Shown here piece after piece: positions 44,157-51,762 of a stretch of 64,000 bases of DNA. The stretch is from contig BMTH01000006.1 in the NCBI GenBank assembly GCA_014649575.1, forward strand, positions 310,001 to 374,000, read 5' to 3'. The stretch's first letter is position 1; every line of letters begins with the position of its first letter. The stretch is from Streptomyces griseoincarnatus. Lineage in GTDB: Bacteria; Actinomycetota; Actinomycetes; Streptomycetales; Streptomycetaceae. The notes below the pieces were generated by a model, which saw only the letters and a list, made by a program, of their open reading frames with translations, was not told where the DNA came from and did not search any database. The translations under genes and the position numbers were made by a program.

Positions 44157-44217
44157 GCGGTGGTCCTTGTCTCCGGTGAGGGCGACGTCCTCGGCGGACG
44201 TCTGCTGGATGCGCGGA

Positions 44218-45447
44218 TCAGGGTCGGCGCGAGGTGTCGAAGACCTCGTCGCGGGTGGTCGCGAGGGCGCTCTCCAGCGCGCCGCGCAGCACGGGGTGTT
44301 CACGGACGCCGGCGAGGACGAGCCGCGGGCGGGAGGCGGCCAGGTCCGCCAGCTCGGCCTGGACCAGGTCGCGCAGCGGCTCGCCGCCCGCGGTGAGGGC
44401 GGTGCCGCTCAGCACGACGAGCGCGGGGTCGAGGACGGCGACCAGGGAGGCCAGGCCGGTCGCCAGACGGGTGGCGTAGGTGCGCAGCAGCGCGCGGTGC
44501 GGTTCCTCGTCGGGGCGGGCCGCGGCGCGCTCCAGCAGCGCCGCCGCGACCTCGGCGTACGGGCCGTCGGGGATGTCCTCGACGCCCAGCTCGCGGGCCA
44601 GGCGGGGTATCGCCTGGGCGCCGGCCAGCTCCTGGAAGCCGCCGCTGTTGGCCTTGGTGACCTGCCGGACCAGCGGGGTGCCGGGCACCGGCAGGAAGCC
44701 GACCTCGCCGGCGCCGCCGGTGAAGCCGCGGTGCAGCCGGCCGCCCAGCACCAGGGCGGCGCCCAGGCCCTCCTGGTTCCACAACAGGACGAAGTCGCCG
44801 TGGTCACGGGCCGCGCCCAGCCGCTGTTCGGCCAGGGCGACCAGGTTGACGTCGTTCTCGTACTCGCACGGCATCGGCAGGGCGGCCGCCAGCTCGTCCA
44901 GCAGCGTGGGGGAGTGCCAGCCCGGCAGGTGGGAGGCGTAGCGCAGACGGCCGGTGTTCGGGTCGAACGCGCCCGGGGTGCCTATCACCGTCCGGTGGAG
45001 GTCCGCGCGGGTCAGTCCCGCCGCCTTCACCGCGCCGTCCAGGGCGTCGGTGACCTGCTGGACGACGGGCACGGCGGGACGGTGGCCGGGGGTGGGCAGC
45101 TCGTGGTGGCCGACGGTGCGGCCGGTGATGTCGGCGACGGCCGCGCGGATCCGGTGCGGGTTCACGTCCAGCGCGGCGGCGTACGCGGCGGCCGGGTTCA
45201 CGGCGTAGAGCTGGGCGCCAGGGCCCGGGCGGCCCTCCGTCGTGCCGGTGGCGAGGACCAGCCCGGCCGCCTCCAGGCGGGCGAGGAGCTGGGAGGCGGT
45301 CGGCTTGGAGAGGCCGGTGAGCTTGCCTGTCCGGGTGCGCGACAGCGGGCCGTGCTCCAGCAGGAGGTCCAGGGCGGCACGGTCGTTCATGGCGCGCAGG
45401 ACGCGCGGGGTGCCCGGAGTGCCCGGAGTGCCGGCCGTTCCTGCCAT
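44218..45447 (-). CDS. csnR: ROK-family repressor, CsnR-like
   Basis: A 409-residue ROK regulator. N-terminal winged helix (residues 20-75): NDRAALDLLLEHGPLSRTRT, LTGLSKPTASQLLARLE. C-terminal sugar-kinase fold: AAALDVNPHRIRAAVADITG, VIGTPGAFDPNTGRLRYASH, GFTGGAGEVGFLP. The usual ROK zinc site with several cysteines is not evident. In S. coelicolor and S. lividans the homologue CsnR represses chitosanase and chitosan-oligosaccharide uptake genes. A short leader encodes a GTPGTPGTP repeat. A palindrome matching a CsnR-type operator lies 89 bases upstream. First gene of csnR-csnH-csnK. Confidence 0.82.
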   Translation of the reverse strand: MAGTAGTPGTPGTPRVLRAMNDRAALDLLLEHGPLSRTRTGKLTGLSKPTASQLLARLEAAGLVLATGTTEGRPGPGAQLYAVNPAAAYAAALDVNPHRIRAAVADITGRTVGHHELPTPGHRPAVPVVQQVTDALDGAVKAAGLTRADLHRTVIGTPGAFDPNTGRLRYASHLPGWHSPTLLDELAAALPMPCEYENDVNLVALAEQRLGAARDHGDFVLLWNQEGLGAALVLGGRLHRGFTGGAGEVGFLPVPGTPLVRQVTKANSGGFQELAGAQAIPRLARELGVEDIPDGPYAEVAAALLERAAARPDEEPHRALLRTYATRLATGLASLVAVLDPALVVLSGTALTAGGEPLRDLVQAELADLAASRPRLVLAGVREHPVLRGALESALATTRDEVFDTSRRP

Positions 45448-45535
45448 GGGGTGCGCCACCTGCCCTTCGTCGACTGCACAGCTTCTCAGCGGGCCGCACG
45501 GGACGTCCATCCCGCGGCCGCCCTCCGCGCACTGT

Positions 45536-45550
45536 CAGGAAGGTTTCCTG
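45536..45550. promoter_or_regulatory. Candidate CsnR operator
   Basis: CAGGAAGGTTTCCTG, a 15-bp palindrome with 6-bp arms, upstream of csnR. It resembles the AGGAAA-TTTCCT-type operator reported for CsnR. It implies autoregulation of the whole operon. Confidence 0.75.
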
Positions 45551-45616
45551 TTGGACGGGGAGGAAGGTAAGCCCGGCGCGGAGCGGGCGTCAAGAGCCCG
45601 GCCCGGACACGGCGAG

Positions 45617-45650
45617 GGGGCGGCGCCCGGGAGGTCCCGGGCGCCGCCCC
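45617..45650 (-). terminator. Terminator of the MscS gene
   Basis: Perfect 16-bp arms (45617-45632 and 45635-45650), two-base loop, 18 bases past the stop of the leftward channel gene. It also insulates the csnR promoter. Confidence 0.88.
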
Positions 45651-45667
45651 TTCCGCGGTTCCTGCGG

Positions 45668-46813
45668 TTACTTGGTGGTGTTCGGTCCCGGCAGCGGGGA
45701 CGCGGCCATCGACTGCGGGGAGACGGAGCTGGCGTAGGCGGACGGCGCGGCCATCCCCGCCGTGGGGTCGGCGGCCGGGGCGTCCTCCGTGGCCGTGGCG
45801 CCGCCGACGATGCGGATGCCGTGCGCGTCGAAGGCGCGCTTGATGCGCCAGCGCAGCTCCCGCTCCACGGTGAGCGACTTGCCCGGCATGGTCTTCGCGG
45901 AGACCCGGACCACCATCGAGTCGAGCAGCACCGAGTCCAGGCCGAGCACCTCGACCGGGCTCCACAGGAGCTCGTTCCAGGGCTCCTCCTTGCTGGTCCG
46001 CTCGGCGACGTCGCTCAGCACGTCCTTCACCCGGTCCAGGTCCTCGTCGGAGCGGACCGTGACGTCCACGTGGGCGGTCGCCCAGCCCTGCGAGAGGTTC
46101 CCTATGCGCTTGACCTCGCCGTTGCGCACGTACCAGATCTCCCCGTCGGCGCCGCGCAGCTTCGTCACCCGCAGCCCGACCTCGATCACCTCGCCGGTGG
46201 CCACGCCCGCGTCGACGGTGTCGCCGACGCCGTACTGGTCCTCCAGAATCATGAAGACACCGGAGAGGAAGTCCGTGACCAGGTTGCGGGCGCCGAAACC
46301 GATCGCCACACCGGCCACACCGGCCGACGCCAGCAGCGGCGCGAGGTTGATCTGGAAGGTGCCCAGCACCATCAGCGCGGCCGTGCCCATGATCAGGAAC
46401 GACGCCACGGAGCGCAGCACCGAGCCGATCGCCATGGACCGCTGACGGCGCCGCTCGGCGTTGACCAGGAGGCCCCCGAGGCCGCCGCCCTCCAGCGTCT
46501 GGCCGGAGCGGGACATGCGGTCGACCAGCTTGGTGATGGCCCGCCGCACGAGCACGCGCAGCACCGCCGCGATCACCACGATGAGCAGCACCCGCAGTCC
46601 TATGGCGAGCCACGTCGACCAGTTCTCCTCGACCCAGCCGGCCGCGCTCGTGGCGCTCTCCTGGGCGTCCTGCAGCGAGGGGACCCGTGGGGTCCCCGAC
46701 TCCGCGGGGGTCGGTGAGGGGTCGGCTGCCGACAGGGCGGCTGACAAGGACACGGCTGGTACCTCCAGGTGCACGACCGTCCCCGGTGCGGGCGTCAAGA
46801 CCGGCCGGATCAC
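45668..46813 (-). CDS. mscS: Small-conductance mechanosensitive channel (MscS family)
   Basis: A 381-residue channel that opens under membrane tension to release solutes after hypo-osmotic shock. Hydrophobic segments: WLAIGLRVLLIVVIAAVL (about 75), SVASFLIMGTAALMVLG (about 135) and the pore helix PLLASAGVAGVAIGFGARNLVTDF with the Ala/Gly pattern of MscS TM3. The cytosolic beta domain (YGVGDTVDAGVATGEVIEVG, WYVRNGEVKRIGNLSQGWA) follows, then an alpha/beta region and a disordered Pro/Ser tail. The GTG at 46813 gives a long N-terminus; its exact start is uncertain. Confidence 0.92.
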   Translation of the reverse strand: MIRPVLTPAPGTVVHLEVPAVSLSAALSAADPSPTPAESGTPRVPSLQDAQESATSAAGWVEENWSTWLAIGLRVLLIVVIAAVLRVLVRRAITKLVDRMSRSGQTLEGGGLGGLLVNAERRRQRSMAIGSVLRSVASFLIMGTAALMVLGTFQINLAPLLASAGVAGVAIGFGARNLVTDFLSGVFMILEDQYGVGDTVDAGVATGEVIEVGLRVTKLRGADGEIWYVRNGEVKRIGNLSQGWATAHVDVTVRSDEDLDRVKDVLSDVAERTSKEEPWNELLWSPVEVLGLDSVLLDSMVVRVSAKTMPGKSLTVERELRWRIKRAFDAHGIRIVGGATATEDAPAADPTAGMAAPSAYASSVSPQSMAASPLPGPNTTK

Positions 46814-47067
46814 GAACAGGTCACCGGTGGGGACAGAACCACCACACTAACGGGGCATTGTGAGCGGAACGGCGGGATGTGTGAAGAAGAGACCGCGCTC
46901 ACCTGCGCTTGAACAGGCCATGATCCTGGGGATGTATCCGGGTGTGGTCGAAAACACTCCCAGCCCGTTACCGGGACATGGTGGCGCGTTCACCAGGCAT
47001 GAGGGGAAACTGACTACGGATCGTCCCGGCGCGAGCCACGCGCCGCCGGCGTACAAGGAGGCCGTCC

Positions 47068-47604
47068 GTGCCGCATGTCCTGGTCCTCAACGCGTCGTAC
47101 GAGCCGCTCGGCGTCGTACCGCTCCGCCGCGCGCTCGTGCTCGTCCTCGAGAACAAGGCAGTCTGCCTCGAGGAGACCGGCGCCTATCTGCACAGCGCGA
47201 CCGTCACCGTCCCCGCACCCAGCGTGGTCCGGCTCAAGCGTTTCGTGCGGGTTCCCTACCGGGGGCCCGTCCCACTCACCCGCAGGGCGCTGTTCGCCCG
47301 TGACGGGGGCCGGTGCATGTACTGCGGTGGCGTCGCCACCAGCGTCGACCATGTCATCCCGCGCAGCCGCGGGGGCAAGCACGTCTGGGACAACGTGGTG
47401 GCGTCCTGCCGTCGCTGCAACCACGTGAAGGCCGACCGCCACCTCTTCGAACTGGGCTGGCGCCTGCGCCACAAGCCCGCCCCGCCGACGGGCCTGGCCT
47501 GGCGCATCATCGGCACGGGCCACCGCGACCCGCGCTGGCTGCCGTACCTCCAGCCGTACGGCGCGGACGACGCGCTGGCGCGGATCGACGGGATCTCCGC
47601 CTGA
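47068..47604 (+). CDS. HNH endonuclease-family protein
   Basis: A 178-residue protein with a typical actinobacterial HNH domain: FARDGGRCMYCGG, SVDHVIPRSRGGKHVWDNVV and ASCRRCNHVKADR supply two CxxC zinc pairs and the DH/N catalytic residues of the beta-beta-alpha-metal fold. The N-terminal 75 residues (VLVLNASYEPLGVVPLRRA) are conserved in this stand-alone family. Biological substrate is unknown; no phage or restriction genes are nearby, so a DNA repair or housekeeping role is more likely than defence. GTG start with AAGGAGG upstream. Confidence 0.9.
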   Translation: MPHVLVLNASYEPLGVVPLRRALVLVLENKAVCLEETGAYLHSATVTVPAPSVVRLKRFVRVPYRGPVPLTRRALFARDGGRCMYCGGVATSVDHVIPRSRGGKHVWDNVVASCRRCNHVKADRHLFELGWRLRHKPAPPTGLAWRIIGTGHRDPRWLPYLQPYGADDALARIDGISA

Positions 47605-47731
47605 CGGCGGCGTCCTCGCGTGAGGGTGACGCCGGGGCGTCGGTTCCCGCCCGGCCTCGTCCCGGGCCGCCACGCCCCGGCCCGGTTACGGGAAGCCCCC
47701 CGCGCCTCCCGGACCGGTCGAGCGCTGCCGG

Positions 47732-48285
47732 TCAGGCGTACCGCAGCTCCGTGGGACGTAGCGTGCGGTGCAGGAGGGGGAGGGCGGTGGCCGCGGCCAG
47801 GAGGGACGCCGTGCAGACGGCGGCCGGCACCAGCAGGAGCGTCCAGGACGTGGACCAGCCGCCGCCCTCGGCGAGCGCGGCGTACCAGAGGCCGATCGCG
47901 CCGCCGCCGGCGCCCGCGAGCAGCATGCCCGGCGCCAGCGGCAGGGCGGTCTCCAGCAGCAGCGCCCGGCCGAGGACCGCGCGAGGCACCCCGGCCGCGG
48001 CCTGTGCCGCGAGGGTGCGGCGGCGGGTGGCGACGGACTCCGCGGAGCCGACGGCCAGCCCGGCCAGGGTGATCACGAGGCCGGCACCGATGGCCGCGGC
48101 CGCCAGGTCGATTCCGGTCGTGTAGAAGTCCAGGTCCTCCGACACGCTCCTGCCGGAGCCCAGCACCTCCAGCAGGGCCCGCCGGATCCCGGCGTAGGCC
48201 GTGCCCACCACCGTCACCAGCAGCACCACCGTGTGCGTGCGGGCCGCCGCCCACGGGTCGTCGTTACCGACAGAGGTGAGAAAGG
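47732..48285 (-). pseudogene. FtsX-like permease, 5'-truncated remnant
   Basis: About 185 codons of good permease sequence: DDPWAAARTHTVVLLVTVVG, YTTGIDLAAAAIGAGLVITL, RRTLAAQAAAGVPRAVLGRA and LLVPAAVCTASLLAAATALPLL, ending properly in RTLRPTELRYA. No usable start codon or ribosome site exists; the frame simply opens 34 bases after the GH84 stop, upstream of which the same frame is an antisense shadow of that gene. It is therefore the last quarter of a larger MacB/FtsX permease whose front and partner ATPase are gone. Confidence 0.78.
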
Positions 48286-48318
48286 AGCCGGGGCGCGCCC
48301 GCCCCGGCTCCCGCGCGC

Positions 48319-51198
48319 TCAGTCCGCGACCGCGTACGCCTCCACCGACCACAGCGAGTACCCGTACCGCGTGGCCCGCTCCTCGCCCTGGACGCGGATG
48401 TGGCGGACGTCCGGCTCGTCCATGCGGACCGTCTCGCGGCCGCCGCGGCTGTCGTGGACCTCCGCGGCCGTGCGCCAGGCGCGGCCGTCCCGGGAGACCT
48501 CCACGCGGTACGCCGAGGCGTGCGCGTCCTGCCAGTGCAGGTCGACCCTGCCCAGCCGCACCGGGCGGTCCAGTTCCACCTGCCACCACGCGTCGTCCTC
48601 GGCCGGCGACGACCAGCGGCTGTCGGAGTCCCCGTCGTTGGCTGCCGACGCCGGGAAGTCGGGCGTCTCGTCGGCCGAGGACTCCGCGCGGCCGGTACGG
48701 GCCACGTCGCGGCCGTCGACGGGCGGCACCGCGTCCACGGTCAGCGTGCGGACCGCGCCGCCGAAGCCGAGGCGGACGTCGTAGGACCGGGTGGGTGTGC
48801 CCGGCTTCACGGTCACCTCGACCGGCACCCGCACCGGCGTCCCGCGCGGCACGGACAGCGGCTCCTGCGGCACCCGCACCTCGACGCCCTCCGGCGCGTC
48901 CACGGTCAGCCGGTCCCGTACGTCCTCGGGGCGGGCCGAGCCGAGGGTGACCGTCACCGTGCGGGTGCGGCCGATGTCGGCGTCGGCACGGTCGCCGGGC
49001 AGCTCCACCACGGCGTCCGGCACGTCGGCGAACCACGGCACCACGTGCCGCACCCGCTCCGGGTCCGCGTCCACGACCCGGACGGCGTCCACCGGCCGCC
49101 CGCGGACGGGCAGTTCGGTGGCGCCCTCCGCCGCCAGCGCGCCGATCCGCCGCCAGGCCCCGTCCTCCGTACGCACCTCGACGGAACCGGTGGTGCCCGG
49201 TTCGGCCAGTACGGTCACGGTGTCCAGCACCCGGGCGCGCTCCAGCCGCAGCGTGCCGCCGCCGTTCCCGCCGGGCGCCTGCGCGACGCCCGCCCAGCTC
49301 TCGTACGCGGTACGCGCCCGGCTCAGGAACGGGTCCAGTACGCCCTCGGCGACCGTGACCCGCGCCGACTCCAGTTCCGTGCGCAGCGTCTCCAGCCGCC
49401 GGTACGCGGCCCAGGCGTCCCCCGCGTCACCCGCCTGCTGGGCGCGCAGCATGTCCAGCGCGGCCGTGCCCGCCTCGCCGTAGCGGGCGAGGCGCCCGGT
49501 CCAGGGGGTGATCTCGTCGGAGAGGGACGTGCCCGACAGCCGGCCGGGCAGCTCGCGCAGATCGGTGAAGGCGGCGCGCAGCCGGCCGGCCGCCGCCGTG
49601 TCGCTCTCACCGCGCGCGGCGGGCCGGGTGCGCCAGAACTCCTCGATCAGCGGCCGCAGATACGCCGCGTCCGTGCCGCCCAGCACCGAGGAGGCGGTGT
49701 TGCGGGCGAGGGCGGTCAGCGCCTTCTCACGCCGGGCGTCGCCGCCGGCCAGGTCGGCGATCGCGGCCCGCCAGGACTCCTGGGGGCGGTACTCGCGGGG
49801 ATTCCAGGCGAAGTCGGCGGCCGTGAACAGGGGGATGCGCGACGCCTCGGGCTGTTCCATCGCGTTGGCGAGCAGCGCGGCCGACCCGGCGGCCACGGCG
49901 GGCTCGCGGCCCTGGTAGGGGCCGAGGAAGAGCCGCCCGGGGGCGTAGTCGTTGACCGGGTAGTTGTCCATCGTCACGAGCGGGTGCGCGAACACGTCAC
50001 GGGCCTCGGACAGCTGACGGCCCGTGATGGTGCGGGGCACCACGCCGACACCGGTCCACGCCACCTCGACACCGTCGTCCAGCTCCCGTGCGAGCGCCCG
50101 CCGGTACGCGGTCGAGCCGTCCTCGTAGTACTCCGTGGGCATCAAGGACAGCGCGGGCGCGTCCGGGTACCGCCGCTCCAGGTGCCGTGCGACCGCGTTG
50201 GCCACGTGCGCCTGGGCGCGGGCGGCCGCCTCGGGTCCGGAGCCGAACCGTTCGGCGTCCGCCCCGCAGTGCCACTCGCTGTAGCTGACGTCCTGGAACT
50301 GCACCTGGAAGGCGCGGAATCCCAGCGCCCACATCGCGTCCAGCTTGCGGGACAGGGCCCGCAGGTCGTCGTCGGAGGAGAGGCACATCGCCTGTCCCGG
50401 CGCGACGGCCCAGCCGAGGGTGACGTGGTTGCGCGCGGCCCGCTCGGCCAGTGCCCGGAACTCCGCGCGCCGTTCGGCCGGGTAGGGCTCGCGCCAGCGG
50501 GCCTGCCGGTACGGGTCGTCGCCGGGCGCGTACAGATACCGGTTCAGTTTGGCGCGGCCCATGAAGTCGAGCTGGCCGAGCCGCTGCCGGTGTGTCCAGG
50601 GGGCGCCGTAGAAGCCCTCGGTGATGCCGCGCACGGCGGTGGCGGGCCAGTCCCGTACGACGGCGGCTGTGAGCGTGCCGTCGGGGCGGACGAGACGGCG
50701 CAGGGTCTGCACGGCGTGGAAGAGGCCGTCGCCGTCCGCCCCGGTCAGGGTCACGGAGCCGGCGCCGGAGGTGAGGGTGTAGCCGCCCGCCGGGAGGGCG
50801 TGACGGGGGTCGGAGGAGGCGCGTTCGCTGCCCGCGCGCACCACGAGCGCCCCCTCGGGCACCGATGCGCCGGGGTCGGTGAACCGGCGCGCGCCGGCCT
50901 CCCGCAGGACGTCCTTCAGCGCCTCCACGGCGTACGGATCCGCGTTCCGCGCGGCGACCAGGGCGACCTCCTCGGTCACCCGGACCGGGGCGCCGTCGGC
51001 GCGCAGGGAGTGCGGGCGCGGCCACACCGCCGGCGCGTCCGCGGCGACCTTCCCGGCCGGGTCGGCGACGGGCGACCGGGTGGGATCCGGCGCGGGCGCG
51101 GCCGTCGCGGCGGGGGCGACGCCCAGGGATCCGGCGAGCACGGCGAGTGCGAGTGCGGTCCTCCGCGCCGACGCCGTTCTGCCACGCCACAGCTGCAC
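48319..51198 (-). CDS. Secreted GH84 beta-N-acetylglucosaminidase
   Basis: A 959-residue exported enzyme. Signal peptide (RRTALALAVLAGSLGVAPAA). A GH20b-like domain (about 55-185: WPRPHSLRADGAPVRVTEEV) precedes the GH84 catalytic barrel: GITEGFYGAPWTHRQRL, DFMGRAKLNRYLYAPGDDPY, and FQVQFQDVSYSEWHC, where the paired acidic residues of family 84 (substrate-assisted mechanism) would lie in FQDVSYSE. TMDNYPVND lies on a later strand. The remainder is helical, followed by beta domains and a C-terminal discoidin (F5/8 type C) module near 820-955 (WWQVELDRPVRLGRVDLHWQ, YRVEVSRDGRAWRTA) that binds glycans. It releases terminal GlcNAc from chitin- or glycoprotein-like glycans outside the cell. GTG start with AGGAGG. 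Confidence 0.92.
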   Translation of the reverse strand: MQLWRGRTASARRTALALAVLAGSLGVAPAATAAPAPDPTRSPVADPAGKVAADAPAVWPRPHSLRADGAPVRVTEEVALVAARNADPYAVEALKDVLREAGARRFTDPGASVPEGALVVRAGSERASSDPRHALPAGGYTLTSGAGSVTLTGADGDGLFHAVQTLRRLVRPDGTLTAAVVRDWPATAVRGITEGFYGAPWTHRQRLGQLDFMGRAKLNRYLYAPGDDPYRQARWREPYPAERRAEFRALAERAARNHVTLGWAVAPGQAMCLSSDDDLRALSRKLDAMWALGFRAFQVQFQDVSYSEWHCGADAERFGSGPEAAARAQAHVANAVARHLERRYPDAPALSLMPTEYYEDGSTAYRRALARELDDGVEVAWTGVGVVPRTITGRQLSEARDVFAHPLVTMDNYPVNDYAPGRLFLGPYQGREPAVAAGSAALLANAMEQPEASRIPLFTAADFAWNPREYRPQESWRAAIADLAGGDARREKALTALARNTASSVLGGTDAAYLRPLIEEFWRTRPAARGESDTAAAGRLRAAFTDLRELPGRLSGTSLSDEITPWTGRLARYGEAGTAALDMLRAQQAGDAGDAWAAYRRLETLRTELESARVTVAEGVLDPFLSRARTAYESWAGVAQAPGGNGGGTLRLERARVLDTVTVLAEPGTTGSVEVRTEDGAWRRIGALAAEGATELPVRGRPVDAVRVVDADPERVRHVVPWFADVPDAVVELPGDRADADIGRTRTVTVTLGSARPEDVRDRLTVDAPEGVEVRVPQEPLSVPRGTPVRVPVEVTVKPGTPTRSYDVRLGFGGAVRTLTVDAVPPVDGRDVARTGRAESSADETPDFPASAANDGDSDSRWSSPAEDDAWWQVELDRPVRLGRVDLHWQDAHASAYRVEVSRDGRAWRTAAEVHDSRGGRETVRMDEPDVRHIRVQGEERATRYGYSLWSVEAYAVAD

Positions 51199-51464
51199 GA
51201 GGCCCCTCCTGATCCCCCGGGACCGGCCGGCCTACGACCGGCGGCCGTGTCCATTCCGTTACCGAGACGCCCCGAGCCCACCACTTCTGGAGTGAACGTG
51301 TCAATCAGAGGGGATGTTGTGGTGCATTTGTCCCCCTGTGGAGTGAGAGTGGAGGGAGAGAATGTGACCAGGTTCACGTTGAACGACTTTGTGCGTCTGC
51401 GCTCGCGTCCACTGGGTAGGGCTGCGAGATGACCCGCACGTCCGGCTCGACGAGGAGGCCCTTG

Positions 51465-51761
51465 GTGGCTACAGCGGCATACGTCTTTCCCCCGGTCCTG
51501 TCCAAACCCGTGGCGGAGCCCTCCGCTTCCGAGGCGGAGCACTCCGCCTGCGACCCCCACGACTGCTTCCTCAGCGCCGAGGGCACCGGCGCCGAGGCGC
51601 CCCTGACCAGCGAACCCCCGCTGCGCGACGCCGAACCCCTCACCAGCGAACCGCCACTCGCCGACACCACCCCGCTGACCAGCGAGTCCGACACCTTCTC
51701 GGACCCCTCGGACTTCGCGGGACTCGACTCCTTCCCGGCCCAGTACCACCCGGAGCCCTAG
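51465..51761 (+). CDS. Small Ser/Pro/acidic protein coupled to malQ
   Basis: A 98-residue protein, low complexity, no membrane segment. AGGAGG lies six bases before the GTG at 51465, so I prefer this to the ATG at 51429. It begins ATAAYVFPPVLSKPVAEPS, has one CDPHDC pair, then a short internal repeat (APLTSEPPL, EPLTSEPPL, TPLTSES) and ends in DSFPAQYHPEP. Codon third positions are GC-rich as in real Streptomyces genes. The malQ start is two bases past its stop, so it may be a translational leader for malQ. No known family. Confidence 0.6.
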   Translation: MATAAYVFPPVLSKPVAEPSASEAEHSACDPHDCFLSAEGTGAEAPLTSEPPLRDAEPLTSEPPLADTTPLTSESDTFSDPSDFAGLDSFPAQYHPEP

Positions 51762-51762
51762 C

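Noticed and set aside
47068..47604. HNH protein as part of a phage-defence or restriction system
   Set aside because: Stand-alone actinobacterial type with no methylase, helicase or defence partner in the neighbourhood.
48290..49036. Open frame continuing upstream from the permease remnant to give a 434-residue protein
   Set aside because: Above 48318 it is an Arg/Gly-rich antisense shadow of the GH84 gene with no permease features.
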